Notes: generated from the letters alone by a model not told the origin. A stretch of DNA of 64,000 nt from Zopfochytrium polystomum (GCA_025765615.1 JAIVFJ010000126.1:1-64000); one strand, 5' to 3'. Counted from the first letter of the stretch, positions 11,173-23,059 are shown. Program-made: numbers and translations.

Positions 11173-11257
11173 ATTCATAGAAGCAGTTCACAGAGTTTGT
11201 TCACAGCGCATTTGTCCAACGAACCCTGCGGCCTCAAACATACATTCCCCACTTTTT
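11173..11257 (+). repeat. Dispersed repeat C, copy 2
   Basis: Second copy of the ~85-bp sequence at 937-1020, located about 45 bp beyond the stop codon of the CorA-like gene at 11302-13177. Confidence 0.75.
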
Positions 11258-11301
11258 TAAATTTTTTTTTGTTGTCTCTCTCTCGCTCTCTCTATCTCTC
11301 T

Positions 11302-12401
11302 TCACCCGTCCATCGCGCCCACCACCTCCACCTTCCTGGCCAACCGCTCCGCCAGCGCGTCGACGTCCATGCACTTTCGAAACAGTTCCGCCAGCTCGTG
11401 GCCCTGCTGCTGCGTCGAATACACGGCGGGCAGGTACCGCCTCGTCAGCTCCCTCAACTCGCGCTTCACCTTCACCAGCCCCGAGGCCGCCTCTCCGGCC
11501 GCGCGCGAGTCGCAGACGTCCCACTGCAGGGACGGCGGTGGCGGCGGCGACGGCAAGAGCGCGAGGTTGGACGCGATCCGGAGCAGCACGACGCGCGTGT
11601 AGAGCAGGGTGAGCGCGAGGTCAAAGTAGACGCCGAAAAAGATGTCGAGGAACGGGTTCCGAGCGGCGGCGGCGGGTCCGTCGTCACCGTCACCGTCGGC
11701 GGCGGCGGGGGCGGTCCAGAAGGCACCCGAGTGGTATGAGAAGCCGTACAGGCTGCCAAAGTGCGCCCAGCGGCGGTAGGTGCGGTCGCGGATCCAGTCC
11801 TGCTCGAACGGCGTCGGGACGGGGGTCGGGTTCGTCGAGGGCAGGTCGACGTTGACGAAGCGCACCCAGTGCGACGAGTCGGAGGAGGAGGAGGAGGACG
11901 AGGAGGAAGAGGCGGCCGCGGCCGGGTTGTGGATGTATGCCAGGTCGGCCGCGACGGCGGTCCAGACAAAGGCGCGGTTGTCCGGGTACGTCAGCCAGCC
12001 GAACGTGGCCTCGGCGGGCGGTGCGTCGTGGCCGTCGCTGCGGCGGGGTACGGCCAGGGTTTGCTCAAAGCCGCGCGCTCTGGCGATCCAGGCGGCCGGC
12101 ATCGGCAGCCAGTGGGAGCGGCCGCCGCCGTCGTTGTCGAGGATGATCGGGCACTCGAGCATCCAGTCCCACCGGCCGAGGTATGCGTTCCGCAGAGCGC
12201 GGCGGGGCATCGGTGCCCCGTTTGCGGCCGCGACGACTTCGGCGATGGTGCCTTGTTTGCGCCAGTCGAAGCGAGTGTTTTTCAGCAGGTCGGCGTACCC
12301 GAGGGTCTGGTGGCCTTGGAAGGGGAGGCGGTAGTACTTGAAGAGCTCGTTCACCTATTGCAGAAAGCGTGTATATGCAACGCGTTAAGGAAGGACTCGA
12401 G

Positions 12402-12433
<32 letters not shown>

Positions 12434-12888
12434 AAAAAAAAAGACCTGCAGAACGTCGGCCAGGCGCAGCATGTCCGTTCTCGGATCGGCTTTGCCGTTT
12501 GGATTGATCATCTGAACGCGGCGCGGGAACTCGAGATCCACCACCAAGAATCCGTGATGCAGCGCGGACGGGCTGGCGGCCACACCAATGTTGTTGGTGT
12601 TGTCGCCGCCGCCGCCGCCGCGGACGAGGTACGAAGGAAACTCGAACAGCACCATGTACGCGCCGAGCATTCTCATCTGCAGCGCGCGGGCCCACCTGGT
12701 TCCTTGCGGCTCCCACGAGAGATCTGTCGTGGCGGCGGCGGAGGCGGCGGGTGAAGGCGCGCGCAGGACAAAGGTGCGGGAGCGGGCGTGGGCGGCGAAG
12801 ATGGCTTCGGGGACAAAGTAGTTGCGACGCTGGAAGGCCGCGTCGTCGGCGTCGAAACGGGGATTGCCGAAGTCGTCGCCGGCGTCAA

Positions 12889-12922
<34 letters not shown>

Positions 12923-13177
12923 GGCGTCGACAAAGGGGCGCCAGATCGGGTCCTCGGGTGTGGCCTCGGTCCACGTCCATTCTTGATCTTGCCCTCCTCC
13001 TGCTGCTGCTGCTGCTGGTGGTTCTTCAACTTCTCCTTCGCCTTCTCCTCGTCGTAGCGTGCTGGTTGTGCTGGTGGTGGTGGTGGTGGTGGTGGTGGTG
13101 GGAGTGAGCCAGTAGGGAAAGGGCACGACGAACCGGGACCGCGCGGGTCCGGCCACTGGGATCTGCAAGTCGTTCAT
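11302..13177 (-). CDS. CorA-like protein, left tandem copy, membrane exon missing
   Basis: Exon 1 is 13177-12446 and exon 2 is 12354-11302. The 91-nt phase-0 intron contains a long sense-strand T run; the product is about 594 aa. It aligns end to end with the first two exons of the gene at 13624-16189: RSRFVVPFPYWLTP, a poly-Asp region, HHGFLVVDLEFP, then in exon 2 YLGRWDWMLECPI, PAAWIARAR, DNRAFVWTAVA and YSTQQQGHELAELFRKCMDVD. Its sister continues into an exon with two CorA-type membrane helices, which is absent here; the frame ends eight codons after the shared helix. The AT-rich DNA beyond has no equivalent exon. It is therefore either a soluble derivative or a truncated duplicate. Poly-Asp and poly-Ser tracts are prominent. 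Confidence 0.6.
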
Positions 13178-13332
13178 TCAGCGTCAGCGTGTGAGAGATG
13201 TCACGTGATTAGCTCTTTCCCTTTTTTTTTGTTTCTGTTCTCACGCCCAACTGGACCACCAGCGACCAACACGCAATCCAATCAAAGGGCGCCGCTACTC
13301 GCTACGCGCTACCACAGGGGGGGGGAGGAGAG

Positions 13333-13433
13333 AACCGTCTTCTTGTTCATATGCTTCTTTGGGAACGCGCAGGTCGATCCCTGTGAGATAACCGTCTTCT
13401 TGTTCGTATGCTTCGTTGGGAACGCGCAGGTCG
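13333..13433 (+). repeat. Direct repeat, 44-bp units, 57-bp period
   Basis: Two copies (13333-13376 and 13390-13433) of a unit starting AACCGTCTTCTTGTTC and ending AACGCGCAGGTCG, with three mismatches. They lie in the 450-bp spacer between the two CorA-like genes, upstream of the left gene. Confidence 0.85.
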
Positions 13434-13623
13434 GTCGTGCCCAGTCACCCCGCTCACGCCCGTCATGTGCCAGGCGTCTTGCACCCGACCCCCGCCCCAC
13501 ACTAAACCCATATCGTAATGGGGTACTCTCTAGAGTTGTGATAACCCATCAATTCATTCCCTGCCTCTTTTCGCCTTTCTCTCTCCGCCCGAAGGATTCC
13601 ACTCTCCCCAGCGTTGATCTTTT

Positions 13624-15570
13624 TCACCACTTGGACGCCGCCCCGCCTCCAAGGTACCGCCGCGAGCGGCTCGCCACCAGGCCGGCGACCACCGAGTTGC
13701 CGAGCAGCGCGAGAGCGACCAGCAGCGCGATGGACAGGACGCCCCACAGCAGCGCGCTGCCGACCACCTGGAGGAACCAGTCGTCGACAATGCCTGCGCG
13801 GAGCCCGTCGCTGCCGCTACCACTACTGTTGCTGCCGCTGGCAGGGTCTGACGGATCCGCGTAGCCGAGGCGCCGCTTCGTCCAGGAAAGCCACTCGCTC
13901 GCCCCGAGCAGCCCGAACATGGCCGACACGGGAATGCTCAGGAACGTAACGATTGTGAGCATGAACAGGACCTTGGTTGGAATTGAAAATGATGTTCATT
14001 GATAAATATCAGTCATACCCGGGGACAAAACCACAACCACTCACATTATTCTGCTCCCTGCCGACCTTTGAGCTATAAAAGTCGTGCGAGTCTGAAACCT
14101 GCGTCTTAATTTCAGCGTGCAACACGTCGACGTCCATGGCGGTGCGGAACAGCGTGTACAGCTCCACCCCTTGCTGCTGGTTCGAGACGAGCGGGAACAA
14201 GTACAGGTCGACGAACCTAGAAAACTGCTCGCGGGCGCGGAGGAAGCCGTGCTCGGCGACTTTTTTCGGGTGCCACGGCGGGCTAAAGTGGACGCCGACC
14301 GCACCCAGCACGGCCTGCGCCGCCGCCGCCGCGGCGCCCGCCACCGCACCCGGCGCCGCCCCGTCCCCACCGGCGGCCGGGTCCGCGCGCGTCAGCTCCG
14401 CGAGGTCGAACAGATCGCTGCTGAAGCGGAACAGCACCGCCCGCGTGTACAGCAGCAGCAGGGCCATGTCAAAGTACACGTTGAAGAACGCGTCGACCAC
14501 GAACCCGGCGCCGTCGGACGTCCACAGCACCCCGGAGTGGTCCGTGAAGCCGTACCGTGAGTCCAGCGGCGCCCACCGCATGTAAGTGCGCGCCGCCGCC
14601 CAGTCTGACTCGAAGCGCGACGGCGGCCCCGTGCCCGGGGAGTCGACGTTGAGGAAGCGCACCCAGGCGCCGCTGGGCGGGGACTCGCCGTCGCCGCCGG
14701 CGGCCCGCATGCGGGCGGGAGACCCGGCGACCGCGGACCACACAAAGGCGCGGCTGTCGGCGTACGAGAGCCAGCCGCAGACGGTTTCGGGGCGCGTGTA
14801 GCTGCGCGGGCGGCGGTTGCGAGAGCTGGCGAGGGACGTTTCATGGTCGCGGGCCTGCGAGATCCAGGCGGCGGGCATGAGTGTCCAGAGCGACGGCACG
14901 CTGCTGCTGCGGCCGCCGCGGCCCCCGCTGGTGTCGGTGAGTTTGATGGGGCAGGCGAGCATCCAGTCCCAGCGACCGAGGTAGGCGGCCAGGAGCGAGT
15001 CCCTGAGCTTGCGGCGGGACGGCCCGGACGTCTTTGCCAGCGGGGGCGGACTCGGTTGCCGCCAGTCGAGTGGCGAGTCGGCGAGGAACTCGCGGAAGCC
15101 GTTGTAGTGGAAAAGGTAAGGGCACCTGTAGTATCGAAAGTATTCGTTCACCTAGGCCAAAAAAAAAAAAAAAAAAAAACAAATTAGGCAAAAAAATTTG
15201 CCCTATTCCTACAAGAGACTTACCATAAGCACATCTTCTAAAGTCAACGGCCGCTGCTCCGCGCCATCTCCGCCTACGTCGACCGCGTCCGGGAAGCGGA
15301 CGTCGACGACCAGGAACCCATGGTGGAGCAGGTCGGGCTTGGGCACCTGCACCGGGCCCGGGAACTCGAACAGCACCAGGAACGCGCCGACGACGCGCAG
15401 CTCGACCGTGCGGCCGTTGCGGCACGCGACGGGCAGCCGGATCGGGAATTGCCGCGCCGCCGGCGCCACGCTTGCGTCCTCTTGGAATTCGCCGCCGCCG
15501 CCGCCATCCACACCACCTGCCTCGACGTCCACCATCTCTGGCGCGACGCGGCCGGCGAGCCGCCGTACCC

Positions 15571-15601
<31 letters not shown>

Positions 15602-16189
15602 CTGCTGCGGCGTCGGCTGCACTGGCTTTGCGGAGGCCGCTTCGGGGTGCTGCGGCGGCTGCTGCTGCTGCGTCGACGGCGGCGGCGCGCGCAGCGCCAG
15701 GACGACGCTGTGCGCGTGACACGCGAAGGCGGTCTCGCGCGCAAAGTAGTCGCGGCGCTGGAAGTCGCTGTCGTCGTGGAAATCGTCGTCCTCGTGGTTG
15801 ACCTCTGCGTCGTCGGGTGCGCGGGCGTGCGCGGCGGCGCCGGGGGTGTGGAGGGCGTCGGCGGCGTTGGCCTCCTCCCAGAACCAGCCGTCGGCGGCGG
15901 TTGGGGCGGCGGCCTGCCGGGGTGGCGAACTCTGGTGGCGTCGCTCCTCGCGGCGCCGGTTGTTGGCGCGTGCGGTCTTTGTCTTTTCGTCGTTGCCTTC
16001 TTGGTCGTCGTCGGCGTCCGCGTTGGGATGCGGACGCCCGCCGGCGGCAGGAAGCGGCGTCGACGACGGGAGTGGAGTGAGGTAGTAAGGGATGGGCACC
16101 ACGAAGCGCGAGCGCGCGCTGGCCAAGACGGCGAGGGCATCGTCGTCGTCGCGGTCGTTGTCGTTGTTTGTTGGGCCGCCGCTGCTCAT
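13624..16189 (-). CDS. CorA-like membrane protein, right tandem copy
   Basis: Exons are 16189-15224, 15151-14099 and 13971-13624, with introns of 72 and 127 nt, all phase 0; the product is about 788 aa. The start was taken at the ATG for MSSGGPTN because the only earlier in-frame ATG reads through a GTCT microsatellite. The large N-terminal part has His/Gln/Asp-rich linkers. The helix before the membrane reads SNQQQGVELYTLFRTAMDVD. The last exon encodes MLTIVTFLSIPVSAMFGL, which resembles CorA helix 1, and a second helix VVGSALLWGVLSIALLVALA. The Gly-Met-Asn signature of true CorA is not present (GLLGASEW instead). The likely role is a divergent CorA/ZntB-type divalent-cation transporter. It is tandem with the left copy; family membership is inferred from topology. 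Confidence 0.62.
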
Positions 16190-16194
16190 GAACG

Positions 16195-16198
<4 letters not shown>

Positions 16199-16231
<33 letters not shown>

Positions 16232-16232
16232 T
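16199..16232 (+). repeat. (GTCT)n microsatellite
   Basis: About eight TCTG units lie just upstream of the chosen start of the right CorA-like gene. Confidence 0.9.
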
Positions 16233-16406
16233 TCTCCACAAATCCACAAACAAGAAGAGAAAAAGTGGTTTCCGCTTTAGGGGAAAAAGCGGGGACAAGA
16301 AGACACACTCGCAACCTTGTTGATTGGAGTGACTGACAAGGCAAAAACCGAAACTTTCTTTTCGATTTGGAGGGCCATGTCGGGGTGGTCCGTCTCTAAT
16401 TGTCAA

Positions 16407-17050
16407 AAGTTTTTTTTGCCCTCAACCAAACTTTTTTTTTGCTGCCTCAAAATCTCAAGGCACATGAAGTTCACTGTAATATGTGCAGTACGTGGAGCAC
16501 AAGCTCACTCGCTTGACCCCAGACCCGTCTTATGCACACTTCGCCCCAATAATCATCAGATCCCATCCTTTTTTATTGTGAACACACGCATTTTTCGCAG
16601 GACGAGCCCTTCAAATTTTTAAAAAAAAAAAAAAAAAGAAAAAAGATAGAGGACGTTGAATTCCGTTGGAATATGCCCTCGAAAGAAAAAAAAACTTGAC
16701 TTGCCACGCCCTCTCATCTGCTTGTGCGATCCGTCGCTCCGGAGATCACAATCACCACGACCAGGGCTGAATTTCAACACTTTACCAGGGAGAGTTCTCC
16801 ACCATTAAAGGCTACCCAAAAGCAATCAGTCGATCCACCCTCACAATCGGTCATTGAGGAATCGAACTCTTCACCAGTCAGCTAAACAGCCACTGTCCGC
16901 AATTACAATCGCTACCAACTTTTACCCACCAAGTGATTGTAGCCTGTCGAACTCCGAGTGATCAACCCACCAGATTCAGTTGAGAGTGCTGTGGAACACT
17001 CTTTTTAGCTTCTCTCGTTCCCGCCATTACCTTCGTTCTCTCTTAACGCG
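16407..17050. other. Region between CorA-like gene and gag relic
   Basis: No gene is seen. There are T- and A-rich runs (about 16430-16440, 16620-16636). The part from about 16700 may be the untranslated leader of the retroelement relic. Confidence 0.4.
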
Positions 17051-18317
17051 ATGAGCAAGTCAAGCATGAAGCTCTTGCACCGTCAGCTAGTCAACCCTGT
17101 CAACTTCACAAAATGGATGGACAACGTGGAGGGGCATTTGCCAGTAAGCAAGCAAGTGCTGCTGTCTGTGTCCAGCTCACACACAAAGTTGCTGCCGTCC
17201 CAGCAGTCCCTGCTACAGACACAACTGCTGCGATTCCTGCCGTCCCTGAGCATTTCAAGTTCTGGTCAGCAAATCCCCCGCCTGGATATGACAAATGGGA
17301 AGTCATGCATATCACCCACGAGTATGTCCCAAACAACCCAGAATACGTTGGCTACTGGACGTTTAGCGATGACGAAATGTCTTCCTGGGAACGTATGACC
17401 AGAATTGGGTCAGGATGCTGCACATCTATAATCACATAAGCAAGACTCTTGAACACAAAATCAGTGGCATTAAGTTTGTCTTTCAGGCACTTGAAGAACT
17501 CAAGAGGAAGATTGGACACATTGACGAAGCACAGGCGTCTGCACTGATCTGCAAGATTGCTGCCCTCAAGATTGAACTGGGGGGGACGATTGCTGAATTT
17601 CAACCCATATTTGAGAAGCACTACAGGGACCTAGCGGAAGTCAGGAGCCTTGCTCCCAGGGGTGTCTTAGGCAAAATCAACGAAATGCTGAAGTTTGAGT
17701 CAATGGTGGATCAACTGACAGAATGTTTAGAGGACGAAGAGAACTGGCACATTCGGACTGAGAACTACCTATCTCGAGTGGACAACAACACCATCACAGA
17801 TATAACTGCCCTCTTTGCCTTCCTCAAGACTGTGGAAGCCTGTAACAAACCTAAAGGACCAACTGTTGCACCGCCAGCAGAGCCAGTCAATGAGGCTGCA
17901 CTACTTAGCAACTTCCACGACCGCTGAGAGCAAAGACGCTCCCACCAGGCTGAGCGACACCACCATGACAGGGAAATCCGTGGTGGGTGCTGCCATGGTC
18001 AGGGCAGCCGTGCTGGGTGACAGGGTAGAGAATGGCATGCAGAACAGCGATCTGAGCGACGTGGACACCACACCTCCTGAACTCAGAAACAAGCAGAAAA
18101 TCGGGCTGCACATGGTGCAGTGCCTCAGGCCAACACCCCAGGTGCTACAGCTCAGGATCAGCGACAAGGAGTTGCACCACTGGGGAAGTCAGTGCTGTGT
18201 CACCATTGTGGGAAGCAAGAGCAGTGTGTCATCCACCAGCGCCACAGCGACATTGTCTTCTTTGAAGACAAGTTCCCTCCTTTTACTGGGGTTCACACTG
18301 TGAGGGGGGGGGATTGA
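17051..18317 (+). pseudogene. Retroelement gag-like relic
   Basis: A decayed gag-like coding region spread over three frames. It starts MSKSSMKLLHRQLVNP (17051), then HFKFWSANPPPGYDKWEV (about 17250), a long helical section at 17415-17927 (HISKTLEHKISGIKFVF ... LTECLEDEENWHIRTENYL) and a zinc-knuckle-like LCHHCGKQEQCVIH near 18210. Frame changes are needed near 17110, 17410 and 17925. The helical capsid-like section followed by a CxxC knuckle suggests the Gag of an LTR element, perhaps Copia-like. No protease, RT or LTR was found with it. A chimeric domesticated gene is possible but less likely given the frameshifts. Confidence 0.5.
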
Positions 18318-18420
18318 GAGCATCAGCGTTAACCTCCCACCACTTTCAGACCTCAGTCACCCAGCATGCCTCCCTTGGCGCGAAGGGGGGCAAGCAGGCA
18401 CTCCCAGCTGCGGCAGATTG

Positions 18421-18539
18421 GGGGGGGGGGGGTCGTGTCGGTCGGTCTGTCCGTCGTCGGTCGGTCGGTCGCACTGATGACGAGGAGGAGGAGTAGTAGT
18501 GGTGGTAGTAGTAGTCAGCAGTAGTATTAGTAGGAGTAG

Positions 18540-18572
<33 letters not shown>

Positions 18573-18716
18573 CATGTTGTTGAAAACCGTTGTTCGCGGC
18601 AGTCGAAACATCCGGCGTTTTCTTGTTTTTTTTTTCTTTCTTTTCAGTTGTTTTTCTTCGTAGTCGGTTTGTTTGTTTGTTGCGTGGAGCGAGAGAGAGA
18701 GAGAGAGAGAGAGAGA

Positions 18717-18763
<47 letters not shown>

Positions 18764-19110
18764 AGACAGAGAGTGAGAAGAGAGACAGAGAGAACGAGAA
18801 GCCAACCCAAGCAAGCAAGCAGCCCTCGCCACCCGCCCGCCCTCTTCGCCCGCAGGCGGCCGCCCCGCTGTGCTACTACTGCTCTGCTCGCCCATCCAAC
18901 GCGCGCGCCCCCTCTCCTCCTCCTCCTTTTCCTCCTCCTCCTCATCCTCCATCCTTCTCCTCCTCCATCCTTCTCCTCCTCCATCCTTCTCCATCTAGTT
19001 GGACAGAAAAAAAAGTGAAAATCAGTCAGTTCAAATATAGCGATCGAACGAACGAACGAACGAACCAACGAACCAACGAACGAACGAACAATCCACTCAA
19101 TCAATCCATC
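18421..19110 (+). repeat. Simple-repeat cluster
   Basis: A G-run (18421-18432), (GT)n (18542-18570), (GA)n with interruptions (18690-18777), CTC-rich triplets (18915-18995) and a (CGAA)n tract (19040-19091) are packed upstream of the next gene. Long frames through here are repeat translations, not genes. Confidence 0.85.
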
Positions 19111-19142
19111 CATCCATCAACCAATCAATCCATCATCGAATC

Positions 19143-20475
19143 ATGCTGCGCATATTCCTGGGTGGCAAGAGCAGCAGCAGCAGCAGCAAAAGCAGCAGCA
19201 AAAGCAGCAGCAAAAGCAGCAGCAGCGGCGACAACAAGAAGACGAAGAAGGATAACAAGAAGACCACCACCAGCACCGCCGCCGCCGGCGACCACCACCA
19301 CGACCACCACCACAGCGATGATGACGACCATTTTGTCGACGCGAGCAACGGCGACGACAACGACGGCGACAACGACGAGAACATGGACAACGCGCCACCA
19401 CCGTTTTCCCTCGGCGACAACGACAACGACCACAACGGCGACGGCGGCGATGCAACTGGCGACGACAACGACAACGACAACGGTAGCGACGACGACGACG
19501 ACGACGACGACCGCGGGGGGTTGGCAGAACACCGCGGGACAGTTGCCGCCGGCGACGGCCGCGGCCGCATCCGCCCGAATCCGAGATCGTCGTCAAAGTG
19601 GCGGCCGGGCCTCCGCCGCTGGATCCTTCCTCCTCCTCCTCCTCCCGACGACCGCTTTGGCGGCGGCCCACCCCGCCCGCGCTGCATCGGCACGGGCTGC
19701 TGCGACGCCGCCGGCGGTGATGGCGGGACGGTGCTGCTCGCGCAGCTCGAATCCACCGACGCCCTTGCGTCGGTGGGGCTGCCCCACTCTCTGCCACCCC
19801 CGCAGCAGACCCGAGCGTATGCAACGACCTCTTGGTGGCCGTCGCCGTCGACAGCAAAGCAGCACCAGCACCCGCCACCGTACCAGCACTCCTCCTCCTC
19901 CTCCTCCTACGGTGCCGCCGCACAGCCGGAGGTGCACGTTTGCGCGGCGCAGTACCTCCGCATCAGCCGCCGCGCCGCACCCGTGCCGCGCCCGACCGCC
20001 CTCGACCCCGGCCGCGGCGTCGGCGACGGATGCGGCCTACCCGCCGGCGCCACCGCGCGTCTGGTGCAACTCATGCGGCTGGACCGCCGCGAGCACGCCG
20101 TGCAGGTGCACGAGTCGGTCGCGCGGCTGCTGGACTCGGTGCGCAGTGGCAGTGATGAGCCTGACGCCGCCGACGCCGAAACCGACACCGCCGGCCAGCT
20201 CGACGCTGTGCGCCTTACGCTGGCGTCGGCCGTGTGGGATGCCATGTCGCCCGAGGCGGTGCAGCGCGGCACGCAGCTGCACGGCGCGTACCCGTACTTT
20301 GTCGCGTGGGCCGTACGCTGGTTCTTTCCGCGCGAGATGCCCGACCCCACCACCTTTACCGTGCCGCTCAAGCTGGTGGAGACGACGAGCTTTGGGGAAT
20401 TGGCAGGATTGCTGCTTGATTGTATTGATTTGCTGTTTACTGGTAATGAGAGAGTGTGTGTGGGTGGGAGATATA

Positions 20476-20512
<37 letters not shown>

Positions 20513-22149
20513 TGATCCTTAGTTACTAATAGTTGCTGGGCTGCCCCCACTCCTACTCCTTCATTTTCTTTTCGTTTCCTCGTCGGAATCAAGTTGAGAT
20601 TGCGGACCCCGCTGCAAGCCATAGTAAGTCTCCCGAATCTGATCTGCGATCAGAAGCAAAACCTGACACTCCATTCCAGAGATACCATCCATGTTCAGCG
20701 CAGCAACCGGGCAGTCCCAAGAATCCAAAGGTACGAATGAGTTCCTTTTTGCAGTGACTCCATATATGTTCGTGTAAATAACTTTCTTCCTAACTTGCAG
20801 AAGAGTCGGAGGCTGCGTCACCTCGAGGAATTGAAAAGCGAGTGCCCGAGATAACGAACCCGGACCCTCGTCTTTCGAAAGTCTGTTGCGCCCTGTCGTC
20901 CGCCATGCTCGGTGCACTGCGAGAAAACGTGGCTTCGAACAAACCGGACGAGGCGCTGACCGAGCGACTCGTTCACGCCTTTTCGACGTTTGCCGAACGG
21001 TCCCTGCGCGTCCCTGGCGTACTGGTCGGGCTCTTGGCGAGCCTGTGCTATCCTGCGTCCCTGGACTCGTTCGAGACTCTGCTCGAGCGCGAGACTCTCT
21101 GCGGGGCGCAGGCGGAGTCCGTAATGAGCACGATGACGCTGTTATTGAGACTGCTGGGGACGTTTTGCAGCAACGGAGTCACCGATCGGGCGAAACGCGC
21201 CGGCGGCGACGGCGGCGGCCTGAAGCAAACGTTCCCGGACCTGTTTGACCTGCTGGACCGCCTCTCTGCGCTGGTCGAGCGATTTGCAGCCTCGACGATG
21301 ACGGCCGGGCGGCCCGTGCGGCGCTTCCTCCTGGTGCCGACCGCGCGGCTCGCGGCCGCGTACGCGTCGGCCGTCGCGGCGACCTGCCCCGCCGCCCCGC
21401 TCCCGCAGACCGCCCGCGACGCCGTCTCGCGGCTGTCGGCGGCAGTGCACGGTACCGCCGGCGAGATGTTTTTGGCGGACTCGGAGGAGCGACCCTCGGA
21501 GGCCGGTGATTCGAAGCGCGGGGGTGACGACAATGACGACGACGGCGGTGTCGGCGGGGGCGGCGGCGGATCGTCGCGAGGGACGACGGCACGGCGCGCG
21601 CCGCAGGCCGAGGTGATCCTGCCGCTCCTGCGCACGCAGGCGGCGGTCGCGAACCGCGAGTTTGAGCTGGGGCTGACGGCCGAGGTGTTTGAGGCCAAGG
21701 CGCGGGCGCAGGCGCGCGAGGCGCGCGAGGCGGGCGGCGGTGACGGCGGGCAACGCCGCCCGCCGCCAGGCGCACGGCTCGGGATCGACTCGCTGGCGTC
21801 GCTGCAGCGCGCGGCGCCGCACGTGCTTCAGGGGACGCCCGAGCGGCAGCGGCGGCAGCGTCGGCGGACGGCAACGTCGCTCGACTTTGGCGCCGCCGAC
21901 GGCGGTGACGTGTCGACGGTGGCGGCGGCAGCCGTGGGCCCGTTCGCGCATGTCCGGCGGCCGCCGTCGGTCAAGTCGACGCGGTCGCTGCCGGCGTCGG
22001 CGGGGGTCGTCCGGGTCGTCCGGGTCCGGGTCGGGGTCGGTGGCGCGGGCGCGGGAGGAGGCAGCGGGCTTGCTGGAGCGGGCGCGCGCGGCGCGGCGCC
22101 GGTCGGTGGGCGTCATGGGCCGCATGCTGGTGGGCGCGGTCGTGGCTGA
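19143..22149 (+). CDS. Unrecognised three-exon protein with Asp/Ser-rich N-terminus
   Basis: Likely exons are 19143-20442, 20594-20730 and 20806 to about 22149. Donor GTAATG at 20443 and acceptor AATCAAG join through a split Val codon; donor GTACGA at 20731 pairs with an AAGAG acceptor. The N-terminus is low-complexity (poly-Ser/Lys, His, Asp tracts to about residue 125, then Pro-rich). The conserved-looking parts are helical: HESVARLLDSVRS to FGELAGLLLDCIDLLF in exon 1, and SKVCCALSSAMLGALREN to STMTLLLRLLGTFC in exon 3. The end is uncertain: an alternative frame ending at 22189 (LLERARAARRRSVGVMGR ... TWNVVPV) looks more protein-like than the Gly-rich tail, so another small intron or an indel near 22000 is possible. 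No known domain was identified. Confidence 0.5.
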
Positions 22150-22199
22150 CGTCGGGACGCTGCGGACGTGGAACGTCGTGCCGGTGTGAACAAACGGAG

Positions 22200-22634
22200 C
22201 GAGGCATTTTTTTTCCTATCCGACCAGCCTGCTATCTCTTGTGTGTTATTTTTTTTTTTGCATGTGTATGTTCACGAGGTGCGCGCGTCGATGGTTGGTG
22301 AGCGCGGGGATTCCCTTCGTTCGATGTTTCTTTGTGCTGTGCCGCCGCGCACCCGATTATTATCCCGACCCTCTGTTTTTTTTGCTTTGTTTGTTTCAGG
22401 TTTCCTGCGTCTGCGTAGGTGTCGCGCCCCCCTCCTCTGGCGATTGATGGCATTTCTTACCCTCCCTCCCACCCTCCCTCCCGACTCTGTTTTTCCCGTC
22501 GGCAAAACATGATCAATATATACCGAGAAATTGAAACCAAGATATTTTCTTTTCTTTTTTTTTTTTTTTGGGAGGTTTCTTCTTTGGCTGCGGGCGTACC
22601 CCGCCCCCCCAGTGAAGGGTCGGTGGTAATGTAC

Positions 22635-22665
<31 letters not shown>

Positions 22666-23059
22666 CTTGACTGGTTTGCCGCGTCAGTTTAAAACTCACA
22701 CTCTCGACCTCATTTGCCAACTCCGCTCGTGTGAAGGCCCGCTTGCGTCCGTGTTCCTCCTTATAACTTGCCTTTTTAACAGAGTGTATGGGGTTCGCGT
22801 TGCAGAGCAGAGTGCACAGCGAGAACATTGTAGATCTGGTTTTAGCGAAAAGTCCTGAGACCAAGAATTGTTGGTGGTCGCTGGTTTAGCAGGCACCAGA
22901 GGTTAGCAATTCAGTGTTACATCACCAGGTCCTTCCGTCAATGGGGGCTTACCGCATTGTGCATTCGGGGACGCCCCAAGGCCCAACGCAAAGGATGGTC
23001 TAATGGTAACCACAGGTGTGTACAGTGGGTATGTGTGGGAGAAAACTCATACAGACAGC

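Larger units (their letters stand above)
9374..11301. other. AT-rich intergenic region with dispersed repeats
   Basis: Contains repeat A (inverted), repeat B, repeat C and a CT microsatellite (about 11272-11300). Open frames are short and AT-rich and none was recognised. The strip next to the CorA-like gene is where that gene's missing last exon would be expected. Confidence 0.6.

Noticed and set aside
18346..19113. Long frames on both strands across 18.3-19.1 kb
   Set aside because: They translate GT, GA, CTC and CGAA simple repeats; the real gene starts at 19143 after them.
19133..19923. Three minus-strand frames of 135-260 aa inside the gene at 19143
   Set aside because: They are antisense readings of poly-Asp/Ser/Ala codons (Val, Ser or Arg runs) with no conserved block.
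20561..20917. Minus-strand 118-aa frame over exon 2 of the 19143 gene
   Set aside because: It looks protein-like, but the plus strand gives consistent GT-AG phases across three exons.
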